Assembly (NCBI RefSeq): GCF_001719045.1
Contig: NZ_CP015423.1
Coordinates: 4,711,501 to 4,775,500 of the forward strand
Length of the DNA stretch: 64,000 nucleotides
From: Paenibacillus polymyxa
GTDB lineage: Bacteria; Bacillota; Bacilli; Paenibacillales; Paenibacillaceae
Direction of reading: 5' to 3'
Below, one piece after another: positions 8,185-15,510 of this stretch (within the stretch, counting starts at the first letter, position 1; each line of letters opens with the position of its first letter). A program made the position numbers and the translations under genes. The notes under the pieces are model-generated. The model was not told where the DNA came from and did no database searches. It saw only the letters and a program-made list of their open reading frames with translations.

Positions 8185-9060
8185 CTATAGCCTATAAAGC
8201 CCCTTAACCAGCTGTATAAACAGCTTTCGGGCCGAAGACATATACTGCTGGTGATGGTTGTTTTGTAGCAGTCCAATAGGAATATTCGGGTCTGTTAACT
8301 GGAGGGGGACGGTAACCAGTTCCTCCGGCAAAGGCATTGACGATAGAACCACTCCAACTGATGGAATCGTTTTTACAAATGTGGCGATCGACGAGATTTG
8401 ACTGACAGTATAAAAAAACGGCATCGATGGAAAGCGGGAAAGCTCTTTCTCCAGTCGTATATGGTACAAGCAGTTCTTACCTCCGACGATAAGCGGGTAC
8501 TCGTACAGATCTTCGAGATAAAGCTCACTTTTTACCGCAAAAGGGTGATTACGGGACACAATAAAGGCGATGTGTTCGTGATATACGGGTTCAAAGTGTA
8601 AGGAAGGAATCGAGTGAGGTTCCCCGGAGATTGCAAAATCCAGCTTACCGTCCACCAAAGCATTTGCGAGTGCATCCGTGTTTCCAACTGTAAAATGGCA
8701 CGTAATATTCGGTTTATGCTCTCGAAACTGCTGCAGAACCAAGGGCAGTACGGTAGCCGCCACCGTTTCAATCACACCGATATGGAGCGTGCCAATCTCC
8801 TCCTTTTTCAGAGACTTCGCCTGGTCCATCACAAAATTCCAATGCTGAATAAGCCCGTTTATCTCCTCGGCATATAGTTTGCCTGGGGACGTTAACTCTG
8901 CATCCCAACCCCTTTTAAAAAGCTGAAATCCCAGCTCTTTCTCTAGCCTCTGGATTTGGTTCGTGACTGTAGACTGAGCGTAGTTTAATTTGGCAGCAGC
9001 TTTTGAAAACGTTCCTTCTTCGATTATGGTACGAAATGTAGTTAATTCTTTCAGATCCAC
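8185..9060 (-). CDS. LysR-family transcriptional regulator (291 aa)
   Basis: The N-terminal HTH is TFSKAAAKLNYAQSTVTNQIQR. A LysR substrate-binding domain follows (IGVIETVAATVLPLVLQQF, FAISGEPHS). It is divergent from the tautomerase/CMD pair at 9172, and the intergenic region holds an inverted repeat, so it probably regulates that pair. The inducer is unknown. Confidence 0.9.
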   Translation of the reverse strand: MDLKELTTFRTIIEEGTFSKAAAKLNYAQSTVTNQIQRLEKELGFQLFKRGWDAELTSPGKLYAEEINGLIQHWNFVMDQAKSLKKEEIGTLHIGVIETVAATVLPLVLQQFREHKPNITCHFTVGNTDALANALVDGKLDFAISGEPHSIPSLHFEPVYHEHIAFIVSRNHPFAVKSELYLEDLYEYPLIVGGKNCLYHIRLEKELSRFPSMPFFYTVSQISSIATFVKTIPSVGVVLSSMPLPEELVTVPLQLTDPNIPIGLLQNNHHQQYMSSARKLFIQLVKGLYRL

Positions 9061-9082
9061 GCATGTTCATCTCCATCGGTAA

Positions 9083-9112
9083 AATTGAATATATTTATGA
9101 TTATTTTCAATT
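9083..9112. promoter_or_regulatory. Candidate LysR operator
   Basis: AATTGAA-N16-TTCAATT lies in the divergent intergenic region between lysR and the tautomerase gene. Arms of 7 bp and an AT-rich centre suit a LysR site. Confidence 0.4.
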
Positions 9113-9171
9113 ATACAGATGAAAATAAGAGGAGTACAATCATCTTATCCCAGCGAATAGGAGAGATGAAC

Positions 9172-9558
9172 ATGCCATTTGTACGAATTGGCTACATGGA
9201 GCAGCAATACACAGAGCAAGAGTTGCCTTGGATTAGTCGCTGTATCATGAATGCTTTGATCGAACATTTTCAGGTTCCGGAAAAAGATTACTTTCAGGTT
9301 TTTCATGCCCATAAGCAGAGCGAGTTTTATTTCAGTCCAGATTATTTGAATGTATCCAGAACAGACAAGCTACTGTACATCCAAATTACGATGGGATCGG
9401 GTAGAAGCACGGAACAAAAAAAGAGATTTTACCAAATATTAGCCGAACTCTTATCTATTGAATGTGAGATTAGACCGGAAGATGTATTTGTGACACTGGT
9501 AGAGACTGAATTAGAGGATTGGTCCTTTGGCAACGGACTTGCTCAGATGATTGTATGA
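9172..9558 (+). CDS. Tautomerase family protein (128 aa)
   Basis: Resembles the 4-oxalocrotonate tautomerase/MIF superfamily, in which the N-terminal Pro exposed after Met removal is the catalytic base. The chosen ATG at 9172 is immediately followed by CCA (Pro: MPFVRIGYMEQQ) and lies six bases after TAGGAGAG. The longer upstream frame would bury the proline, so it is rejected. The second half (LLYIQITMGSGRSTEQKKRFYQ) is typical of the longer tautomerase subfamily. The next gene starts within its stop codon. Probably acts on a keto/enol aromatic or dicarbonyl compound. Confidence 0.82.
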   Translation: MPFVRIGYMEQQYTEQELPWISRCIMNALIEHFQVPEKDYFQVFHAHKQSEFYFSPDYLNVSRTDKLLYIQITMGSGRSTEQKKRFYQILAELLSIECEIRPEDVFVTLVETELEDWSFGNGLAQMIV

Positions 9559-9890
9559 AGCATAAATTGATCAGATCGAGTGTTCGGGAAACGATCGGTG
9601 ATTTTGCTCCCGCTTTTGTAGGTTATACGGAGGATGTCCTTTTTGGAGATGTATGGAGAAGAAGTGAGCTATCTCTAAGGGAACGGAGTCTCATTACAGT
9701 TGCCGCTCTGGTAGCGGGTGAGCATATAAATCAACTCCCTTATCATCTGATGCTGGCCAAGGAGAACGAGATTTCGGAGGAAGAACTGGTTGAGGTCATT
9801 ACACAGCTTGCCTTTTATGTAGGATGGCCCCGGGCAGCCTCAGCCATTCAGGTTGCCAAAGAAGTGTTTTGCAAAGAGAAAGAGAGTTAA
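9555..9890 (+). CDS. Carboxymuconolactone decarboxylase family protein (111 aa)
   Basis: An all-helical CMD-type protein. LRERSLITVAALVAGEHINQLPYHLMLAKENEIS matches the family core, and FYVGWPRAASAI the second conserved block. No AhpD-like CxxC is present, so a peroxidase role is unlikely. Its ATG overlaps the tautomerase stop (ATGA), indicating translational coupling. Together with the LysR gene this resembles a small aromatic or lactone catabolic unit, but the substrate is not deducible. Confidence 0.82.
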   Translation: MKHKLIRSSVRETIGDFAPAFVGYTEDVLFGDVWRRSELSLRERSLITVAALVAGEHINQLPYHLMLAKENEISEEELVEVITQLAFYVGWPRAASAIQVAKEVFCKEKES

Positions 9891-9900
9891 GCATGAACCT

Positions 9901-9947
9901 AAAAAACTGCTAAGCACAAAGGATTGCGAGTGTTTGGCGGTTTTTTG
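9901..9947 (+). terminator. Rho-independent terminator (copy 5 of the family)
   Basis: AACTGCTAAGCAC pairs, with GU pairs, with GTGTTTGGCGGTT, followed by TTTTT, after the CMD gene. Confidence 0.8.
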
Positions 9948-10014
9948 GCATGATTGTATTGTTATTCTGCATTGTTACTGATAAGCAGGCGATACCCAAA
10001 TAATGACTAATTGA

Positions 10015-10236
10015 ATCGAGCAGATTCAACTGGCAATTACAGACGGTGTAGAAGTATTCGGCTTCTGTCCGTGGTCTGCGATTGACCTTGTTAGTACCAA
10101 TCAGGGCTTCAGCAAACGTTACGGGTTTATCTATGTGGATCGTGAGGAGTTTGATCTCAAGGATCTGCGTCGTATTCGTAAACAAAGCTTCTATTGTTAT
10201 CAAAAGCTGATTTCCACAAACGGTGAAATTCGTTAA
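10015..10236 (+). pseudogene. C-terminal remnant of a GH1 6-phospho-beta-glucosidase
   Basis: The frame reads IEQIQLAITDGVEVFGFCPW, then SAIDLVSTNQGFSKRYGFIY and further residues to RRIRKQSFYCYQKLI, ending at TAA 10234. This is the conserved last 70 or so residues of family 1 6-phospho-beta-glucosidases (BglA/AscB type). The start and about 400 upstream codons, including both catalytic glutamates, are absent. A stop codon (10012-10014) and an unrelated terminator precede it. No other gene is seen between 9891 and 10390. It is a deletion remnant and not functional. Confidence 0.8.
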
Positions 10237-10252
10237 TTAAAGCCGCCGTGAA

Positions 10253-10275
10253 AAAGCACCTTGAGGGGGTGTTTG
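10253..10275 (+). terminator. Weak terminator-like hairpin after the GH1 remnant
   Basis: AAGCACC pairs with GGTGTTT, with one GU pair, followed by a short T-rich stretch. Possibly the original terminator of the lost glycosidase gene. Confidence 0.4.
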
Positions 10276-10390
10276 TATTTATAGCCTTGGGGAGAGTCTG
10301 AATTCATTCAAGCATCCAATTACTCCTTTCCCAGAAGTGTGATCGTGTATTATATAATAGAAGAAACACAAACGGAAAGGACATCATGCA

Positions 10391-11293
10391 TTGACTTTAC
10401 AACAATTAAAATATGTCATTGAGGTTGCCAATCGCGGTTCCATGAATGAGGCGGCAAAGCGGTTGTTCATTTCCCAGCCCAGTCTGTCGAACGCGATTCG
10501 TGATCTGGAGGAAGAAATTCATATCACCATTTTTGAGCGTACCAATAAGGGGATTTCTTTGTCCAAGGAAGGCGTGGAATTCCTCGGTTATGCACGTCAG
10601 GTCGTTGAGCAGGCGGAGCTGCTGGAAAGTCGCTATCTGGATGCCAAGCCTTCACCACAGCATTTTGCTGTGTCCACGCAGCATTACGCTTTTGCTGTAA
10701 ATGCATTCGTAAATCTGGTAAATCAATATGGTCAAGAAGAGTATGAATTGGCTTTGCGAGAGACCAAAACCCATGAAATCATACAGGATGTCAAAAGCCT
10801 GCGCAGTGAGATCGGAATCCTGTATCTGAACGAATTTAACGCCAAGGTCATTAACAAGCTGCTAAAAGATGCGAATCTGCAATTCAACAGCCTGTTTACG
10901 GCTAAGCCACATATTTTTATCAGTGCCAATAATCCGCTATCCCGACAGTCTATCGTGACCATTGACCAGCTTCATCCGTATCCGTATTTGTCCTTTGAGC
11001 AAGGAGAGTACAATTCCTTTCACTTTTCCGAGGAGATTCTCAGTACGTTATCGCATCCCAAAAGCATTCGTGTCCATGACCGGGCTACCCTTTTTAATCT
11101 GCTCATTGGCTTGAACGGCTATACGATTTCTACCGGGGTGATCAGTGCGGATCTGAACGGTAACGATATTATTTCCGTCCCTCTGGAATGTGATGAGTCT
11201 ATTAATGTGGGATGGATTTGCCATAAAAACGCTGCGCTCTCCAAGCTGGCCACTGTCTATGTAGAAGCGCTGCATGAGGCGATAGGGGAATAA
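10391..11293 (+). CDS. LysR-family transcriptional regulator (300 aa), TTG start
   Basis: The HTH reads GSMNEAAKRLFISQPSLSNAIRDLEEE and is followed by the effector-binding domain. The start is TTG 10391 (MTLQQLKYVIEV) after AAAGGA. The nearby ATG at 10387 is out of frame and meets TGA at once. The gene lies directly upstream of, and co-oriented with, a MetE-like methyltransferase, and the gap holds several inverted repeats. By position it could control methionine or sulfur metabolism, like CysL/MetR-type regulators, but this is inference. Confidence 0.88.
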   Translation: MTLQQLKYVIEVANRGSMNEAAKRLFISQPSLSNAIRDLEEEIHITIFERTNKGISLSKEGVEFLGYARQVVEQAELLESRYLDAKPSPQHFAVSTQHYAFAVNAFVNLVNQYGQEEYELALRETKTHEIIQDVKSLRSEIGILYLNEFNAKVINKLLKDANLQFNSLFTAKPHIFISANNPLSRQSIVTIDQLHPYPYLSFEQGEYNSFHFSEEILSTLSHPKSIRVHDRATLFNLLIGLNGYTISTGVISADLNGNDIISVPLECDESINVGWICHKNAALSKLATVYVEALHEAIGE

Positions 11294-11302
11294 AAGGTTT
11301 GG

Positions 11303-11368
11303 TATAGCCTTAGGCTATAACTAGCTATAGTTTATTGGAGTTACCTTATAACTGAAAATGTATGTTAT
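11303..11368. promoter_or_regulatory. Three inverted repeats before the MetE-like gene
   Basis: TATAGCC-TTA-GGCTATA (11303-11319), AACTA-GCTA-TAGTT (11319-11332) and ATAAC-N11-GTTAT (11348-11368) follow each other. They are good candidates for binding by the upstream LysR protein. No S-box or T-box leader is recognisable here. Confidence 0.4.
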
Positions 11369-11416
11369 CTTTCTTACAAGAACTTCACTACAGAAGCGAA
11401 AAAGGAGATAACCTTA

Positions 11417-12556
11417 ATGAGCAGCATCCTTGATAATGCATCCCAACGTAAAGTGACCCCTTTTAGACACGATATGGTCGGCAGCTTTCTGCGCCCGCAA
11501 GCGATTAAAGACGCCAGAATTCAATTTCAAAATAATGAAATCTCTGCGGACGAGCTGAGAAAGATTGAAGATAACGAAATTATCAAGCTAGTGGAAAAGC
11601 AAAAATCCGTAGGACTTCAAGCCGTGACAGACGGTGAATTCAGACGCTCCTGGTGGCATCTTGATTTTATGTGGGGTCTGGACGGTGTGGAAAAGGTACA
11701 GCTTTCGAACGGCTACCAATTCCAAGGTGTGGAAACAAGAGCGGAAACCGCACGCTTGTCCGGTAAAATTGGACATTCCCGTCATCCTTTCATTGAAGAT
11801 TTCAAATTCCTGAAGCAAGCCGCAGGTGAGGATGCGATCGCACGCCAAACGATCCCGGCACCTGCGCAATTCCTGGCCGAGCTGTTGCGCGGAGAAAATA
11901 AAGAAACAACCGATACGTATTACAGCAATCTGGATGAGCTGGTGACGGATATCGCTAAAGCTTACAAATCCGTGATTCAAGCGTTGTACAATGAGGGCTG
12001 CCGCAGCTTGCAACTGGATGATTGCACATGGGGTATGCTCTGTGATAAAAACTATTGGGAAGCTAGACAGCATGCGGGTGAGAATGTGGAAGATACCAAA
12101 AAGCTGTTTGCCCGCGTCAATCAGGAAACGGTGAAGGATCTTCCAGCCGATTTGGTCGTTACGACCCACGTATGTCGTGGTAACTACCATTCCACCTGGG
12201 CATCTTCTGGTGGCTATGAGCCTGTAGCCGAAACCCTGTTCGGCATCGACAACATCGACGGCTACTATCTCGAATTCGATACCGACCGTGCAGGTGACTT
12301 CACACCGCTTAAGCATCTGAAAGATCAAAAGCAGGTCGTACTGGGCCTCGTTTCCTCCAAAACGGGTGAACTGGAAGACAAGCAGACGGTCATTAACCGC
12401 ATTAAGGAAGCGACTCAATTCGTCGACATCAACCATATCTGCCTCAGCCCACAATGCGGCTTCGCTTCGACAGAAGAGGGCAATATTCTGACAGAAGAGC
12501 AGCAGTGGAAAAAGCTTGCTTTCATTAAAGAGATTGCGGACGAGATTTGGAAATAA
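11417..12556 (+). CDS. MetE-like cobalamin-independent methionine synthase family protein (379 aa)
   Basis: Corresponds to the C-terminal half of MetE, like Bacillus YxjG/YxjH. These proteins are about 375 residues and transfer a methyl group to a thiol such as homocysteine. PFRHDMVGSFLRP at the start, DGEFRRSWWHLDF, LQLDDCTWGML, VVTTHVCRGNYHS and LSPQCGFAS carry the zinc ligand set (His, Cys, Glu, Cys) and substrate residues. The start follows AAAGGAGA. The methyl donor is not deducible. A strong terminator follows. Confidence 0.88.
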   Translation: MSSILDNASQRKVTPFRHDMVGSFLRPQAIKDARIQFQNNEISADELRKIEDNEIIKLVEKQKSVGLQAVTDGEFRRSWWHLDFMWGLDGVEKVQLSNGYQFQGVETRAETARLSGKIGHSRHPFIEDFKFLKQAAGEDAIARQTIPAPAQFLAELLRGENKETTDTYYSNLDELVTDIAKAYKSVIQALYNEGCRSLQLDDCTWGMLCDKNYWEARQHAGENVEDTKKLFARVNQETVKDLPADLVVTTHVCRGNYHSTWASSGGYEPVAETLFGIDNIDGYYLEFDTDRAGDFTPLKHLKDQKQVVLGLVSSKTGELEDKQTVINRIKEATQFVDINHICLSPQCGFASTEEGNILTEEQQWKKLAFIKEIADEIWK

Positions 12557-12607
12557 GGGGTTAGTTTAGGGGAATTGAAAGGTTCTATTAGTTAAAGATA
12601 TTTTATT

Positions 12608-12638
12608 AAAAAACACGTCATATATGACGTGTTTTTTG
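12608..12638. terminator. Strong rho-independent terminator, possibly bidirectional
   Basis: AAAACACGTCAT-AT-ATGACGTGTTTT is a near-perfect palindrome with T tracts on both strands. It ends the MetE-like transcript. The rest of 12557-12859 shows no gene, only a short minus-strand open stretch. Confidence 0.9.
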
Positions 12639-12859
12639 ATCTTTACAAGATTAGGTGGGCGTATTCTTTGGATTGAATTCCATAACATAAACAACATGGT
12701 CATATGGTTTCGCCAAACTGATAGCGGGAAACTCTAAAAAAGCATAATTTCTGAATATCCTAAAAAAAAGGTTAAGACTCTTTTATGTTTGTCCACTTCC
12801 CTTTTACAACTCTTGCATACAATGGATTGTAGAATGGCATTAAGAGGGAGTGAAAAAAA

Positions 12860-13345
12860 ATGAGTCTTTATTTTCGAAACAGCACCAATTCTACCGTACA
12901 AGTAGCCATTTTCTATCACGCGAGTAGGTGTGGGTTTGTCTTTGTGGGACAAACTGGTATATTGGCTACCTGGTACCGTTTGGCGCCTGGTCAAACGAGG
13001 GAAGTTGTTACTAGCAACGTAGGGGATAGAACAATATATTATTACGCTGAGAGCGTATCAAGAAATCTTGTGTGGTCAGGTAATTTCCCCATACATGTTC
13101 CTAATTATAATTTCAGTGGATGTTGGATCTGGAATATTAATGGTAATCTATGCAATAATTGTAGAAGAGTTGGTTTTAAAACACTTAACATCCAACGCGG
13201 TTTCGTGAACTTTACAGTCAACCTTATTACAAATAATGCTCAAAGAAAAACGAAGCTAAAAAATGTTCGTATGGTATTGCCCACAAAAAGGGTAAAAAGA
13301 AAATCTAAATTGAATGACCGCAAGAAACTACCTAGAAGCCAATAA
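12860..13345 (+). CDS. DUF1036 domain-containing protein (161 aa)
   Basis: LYFRNSTNSTVQVAIFYHAS, followed by a WYRLAPGQTREV block and IYYYAESVSRNLVWSGNFP, matches the DUF1036 fold: a small beta-rich domain with Cys residues, here CGF, GCWIW and LCNNC. Function unknown. The last 40 residues are very basic (RKTKLKN, KRVKRKSKLNDRKK), an extension beyond the domain. There is no signal peptide. Start chosen after GGGAG. It stands alone. Confidence 0.72.
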   Translation: MSLYFRNSTNSTVQVAIFYHASRCGFVFVGQTGILATWYRLAPGQTREVVTSNVGDRTIYYYAESVSRNLVWSGNFPIHVPNYNFSGCWIWNINGNLCNNCRRVGFKTLNIQRGFVNFTVNLITNNAQRKTKLKNVRMVLPTKRVKRKSKLNDRKKLPRSQ

Positions 13346-13496
13346 TTTCCTAATGGATGGGAATCCTTTGTGATTTCGTATTCAATTCAGTTCGCGCTTT
13401 TATATAAGAAACTTGAAATTAAGTTAATAGTGGCTATATATATATTATTTTAATTTTCGATAGGGTATTGAACTTACGTAAAACAATAGTGCAATA

Positions 13497-13535
13497 GGAA
13501 CTGCCTTGTTAACTAAAGGTGGCTCCTTTATTTTT
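13497..13535 (+). terminator. Probable terminator after the DUF1036 gene
   Basis: GGAACTGCCTT pairs with AAGGTGGCTCC, with one mismatch and GU pairs, followed by TTTATTTTT. It lies 150 bases beyond the stop codon. Confidence 0.5.
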
Positions 13536-13549
13536 GCTAAAAAATCCTT

Positions 13550-13888
13550 TTAATTTGTAATCTCCCGTATCACATTCCTCGCCAAGCGTACTTTCTCTGG
13601 ACTCGACTTTTTGAGCATCGTAATAATTTCTATAATATCTTCATCAGACTCCACAATTTTGGGGTCCTCGCTTACATATGAAAACAACTGAACTAAGTTT
13701 ACGTCTAGTGCTTTTGCAATTTTAGCTACATTTATCAAAGAAACATTTTTTTCTCCACGTTCGATCTGTCCAATGTATGTAAAATGGAATCCACCTTTTT
13801 CCCCAAGAGCTTCTTGTGAGAGGCCTTTTTCTTTGCGTAACACTCTTATTCTAGCCCCAACTAGCTTTAGTACTTCTTTGTCCTGCAT
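13550..13888 (-). CDS. XRE-family HTH regulator (112 aa)
   Basis: A Cro/C1-type HTH occupies residues 8-66: ARIRVLRKEKGLSQEALGEK, GFHFTYIGQIERGEKNVSL. A short acidic C-terminal tail follows (ESDEDIIEIITMLKK). Such small XRE proteins often resemble SinR or phage repressors. It is divergent from the HEPN-like gene at 14039, with 150 bases between, and may regulate it. Confidence 0.85.
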   Translation of the reverse strand: MQDKEVLKLVGARIRVLRKEKGLSQEALGEKGGFHFTYIGQIERGEKNVSLINVAKIAKALDVNLVQLFSYVSEDPKIVESDEDIIEIITMLKKSSPEKVRLARNVIREITN

Positions 13889-14038
13889 TTATCTACACCC
13901 CTTCATACTAAAAAGTGTAGACAAGATTTTATTGGGTAAACATGAGATTAAAAATCGTATATTTAGCATGTATTATATCTATAAGTATTATTTTAGAGTA
14001 TAATAAGACTAATCTTTAAATTCTCTGGAGGAATAGAT

Positions 14039-14512
14039 ATGAAAGAAGCTCCTTCTACCTTTATTCCAAGTCCCACTCAACCGTCCAGACCCTCACAACA
14101 CCTACATAATTCAATAACGGATTTTCACACTCTATCCCAATACCACATGAAACTAGCCCAAATCCTGTACAAGCACAATCAAGTCCAATGCTGCATTATC
14201 CTATGTGACTGGGCTTTGACCTCCATGTTAAAAGCACTATATATGAAAGAAAATAACAGCCGTTTCCCTCCCGGATTACTGTCTATGACTGATCTGCTGC
14301 ACTTATTACATACCGAAACCAACCCGGGATTGGATGTTGTTGTATTTATAGGCACCACTCAATTTCTTTCATCCCAGTTAGAAACCCCGCTCCTTCAAAA
14401 GATGAAGCACAAGGATGTGAGCAGGCTACTGCGAAGAACGGACGACATTCTCTGCCAGTTGTCATCCAGAGTCATTAGCGATCTATCTCAAACGTATCAG
14501 TCCATTTTCTGA
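14039..14512 (+). CDS. HEPN-like helical protein (157 aa), function unknown
   Basis: After a Pro/Ser-rich N-terminus, the stretch YHMKLAQILYKHNQVQCCII then LCDWALTSMLKALYM resembles the first helices of HEPN domains. The RX4-6H ribonuclease motif of active HEPN toxins is not seen, so nuclease activity is doubtful. It is divergent from an XRE regulator. A regulator/HEPN pair is a known toxin-antitoxin arrangement, but here the genes are not in one operon. Start ATG 14039 follows CTGGAGGAAT. Confidence 0.5.
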   Translation: MKEAPSTFIPSPTQPSRPSQHLHNSITDFHTLSQYHMKLAQILYKHNQVQCCIILCDWALTSMLKALYMKENNSRFPPGLLSMTDLLHLLHTETNPGLDVVVFIGTTQFLSSQLETPLLQKMKHKDVSRLLRRTDDILCQLSSRVISDLSQTYQSIF

Positions 14513-14612
14513 GTAGTCCTTCCATGGCAAATAAACTTGCCGATTCGCCCTGTCGTTATCCGCTTTTCTTCATACGATAAAAGTAAGCTTTAACGCAAGG
14601 AGGGATTCAGAC

Positions 14613-14711
14613 ATGGGTGAAGTAGGTTACGGTGGAGCATGGACATCCACAGGAGCGATTTTGGTATTGTTCATTTTGTTGGTAATTATTACTAAGTCTT
14701 TTCTGATCTAA
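14613..14711 (+). CDS. YjcZ-family sporulation peptide (32 aa)
   Basis: A tiny ORF, MGEVGYGGAWTSTGAILVLF followed by ILLVIITKSFLI. The Gly/Tyr-rich start and single hydrophobic helix match YjcZ-type spore membrane peptides. AAGGAGGG lies 7 bases upstream and a strong terminator lies 33 bases downstream, so it is a complete one-gene unit. Confidence 0.8.
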   Translation: MGEVGYGGAWTSTGAILVLFILLVIITKSFLI

Positions 14712-14743
14712 CAGCAGGTTAGCATCGCTTAAATCCACAAATC

Positions 14744-14778
14744 GGCCTTCTTTCACGACATCGTGAGGGAGGGCTTTT
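14744..14778 (+). terminator. Rho-independent terminator after the YjcZ gene
   Basis: GCCTTCTTTCACGA pairs along its length with TCGTGAGGGAGGGC, using some GU pairs, followed by TTTTT. Confidence 0.85.
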
Positions 14779-14931
14779 TATGCAGAATAGGTGTTAGCCC
14801 AACATGTTGTCTGGCCCTGCAAGCATTGTTATACTTTACATACAGGGAGATTTTCCCTCAAATATATGGCAATACGGATAGCGTAAGACGTGGAAAAACA
14901 GAAATTCGTTGACCACAATCAGGAGGATCGC

Positions 14932-15381
14932 ATGATGAATACGGCAAGCAGTCCATTTCAATTTACGACAGACACGGCGACTCTTTGCTTATTTGATACG
15001 CAAGCTCTTAAGCACCGTTTGGACGATGATCCGGATTGGTGGTCCATCGAAGAGGACGAGCTGGGCGAGTTGAACAAAGGAAATGTAGCTTTTTTGAATC
15101 TGGGAGCGGACGGGACCTATGAGGTTGTGATGACAGATCATATCGACAAGCCTACTGTGCGGCTGTTTTTGAAGGTTCCCTCAGGCAACCTATTTATTGG
15201 AGCAGGGGAGGAAGCCACAAGTGGTGGACTGGAGCCTGAATGCGTATGGGGAGGGACGTTCCTTTCTGTGCAACCGGGATTTTATGAATGCTTGGCGAGC
15301 AGAGAAGACAATCGTATTTATCTTTCTTTAAAAAAAGGAAGCGAAGGCAGCAATAGCTTTACAGGTCTGATTCGATTGTAG
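14932..15381 (+). CDS. Conserved hypothetical protein, DUF6386-like (149 aa)
   Basis: Recognised by the pattern DTATLCLFDTQALKHRLDDD, PDWWSIEEDELGELNKGNVA and FLNLGADGTYEV. I believe this is the DUF6386 family, but the name is from memory. Function unknown. The frame is open to GTG 14890, but AGGAGG at 14921 supports ATG 14932 or 14935. No signal peptide or membrane segment. Highly acidic. Such small cytoplasmic beta-rich proteins sometimes serve as immunity proteins, but nothing here proves that. Confidence 0.7.
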   Translation: MMNTASSPFQFTTDTATLCLFDTQALKHRLDDDPDWWSIEEDELGELNKGNVAFLNLGADGTYEVVMTDHIDKPTVRLFLKVPSGNLFIGAGEEATSGGLEPECVWGGTFLSVQPGFYECLASREDNRIYLSLKKGSEGSNSFTGLIRL

Positions 15382-15456
15382 GTTGTAGGCAACCCGTAAC
15401 GGCCCATACAAGCCGCCTGAACAGGTGGAGGCCGGACAACCTAAACTGGGGAAATA

Positions 15457-15502
15457 GAAAAAAGGCTATCCCCACGGCTTACACATCCGTGAAGACAGCC
15501 CT
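15457..15502 (-). terminator. Terminator of the phosphodiester glycosidase gene
   Basis: Read on the minus strand, GGGCTGTCTTCACGG pairs with CCGTGGGGATAGCC, followed by TTTTTTC, just past the stop of the minus-strand gene at 15511. Confidence 0.8.
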
Positions 15503-15510
15503 TTATCTGT

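Noticed and set aside
11588..12454. 288-codon minus-strand frame
   Set aside because: Antisense shadow of the MetE-like gene, with no start signal or recognisable domain.
12653..12790. Minus-strand coding-like stretch ending ...LAKPYDHVVYVMEFNPKNTPT before the palindromic terminator
   Set aside because: It could be the tail of a lost gene, but only about 37 codons are open, there is no start, and no family is recognised. Not strong enough to list as a pseudogene.
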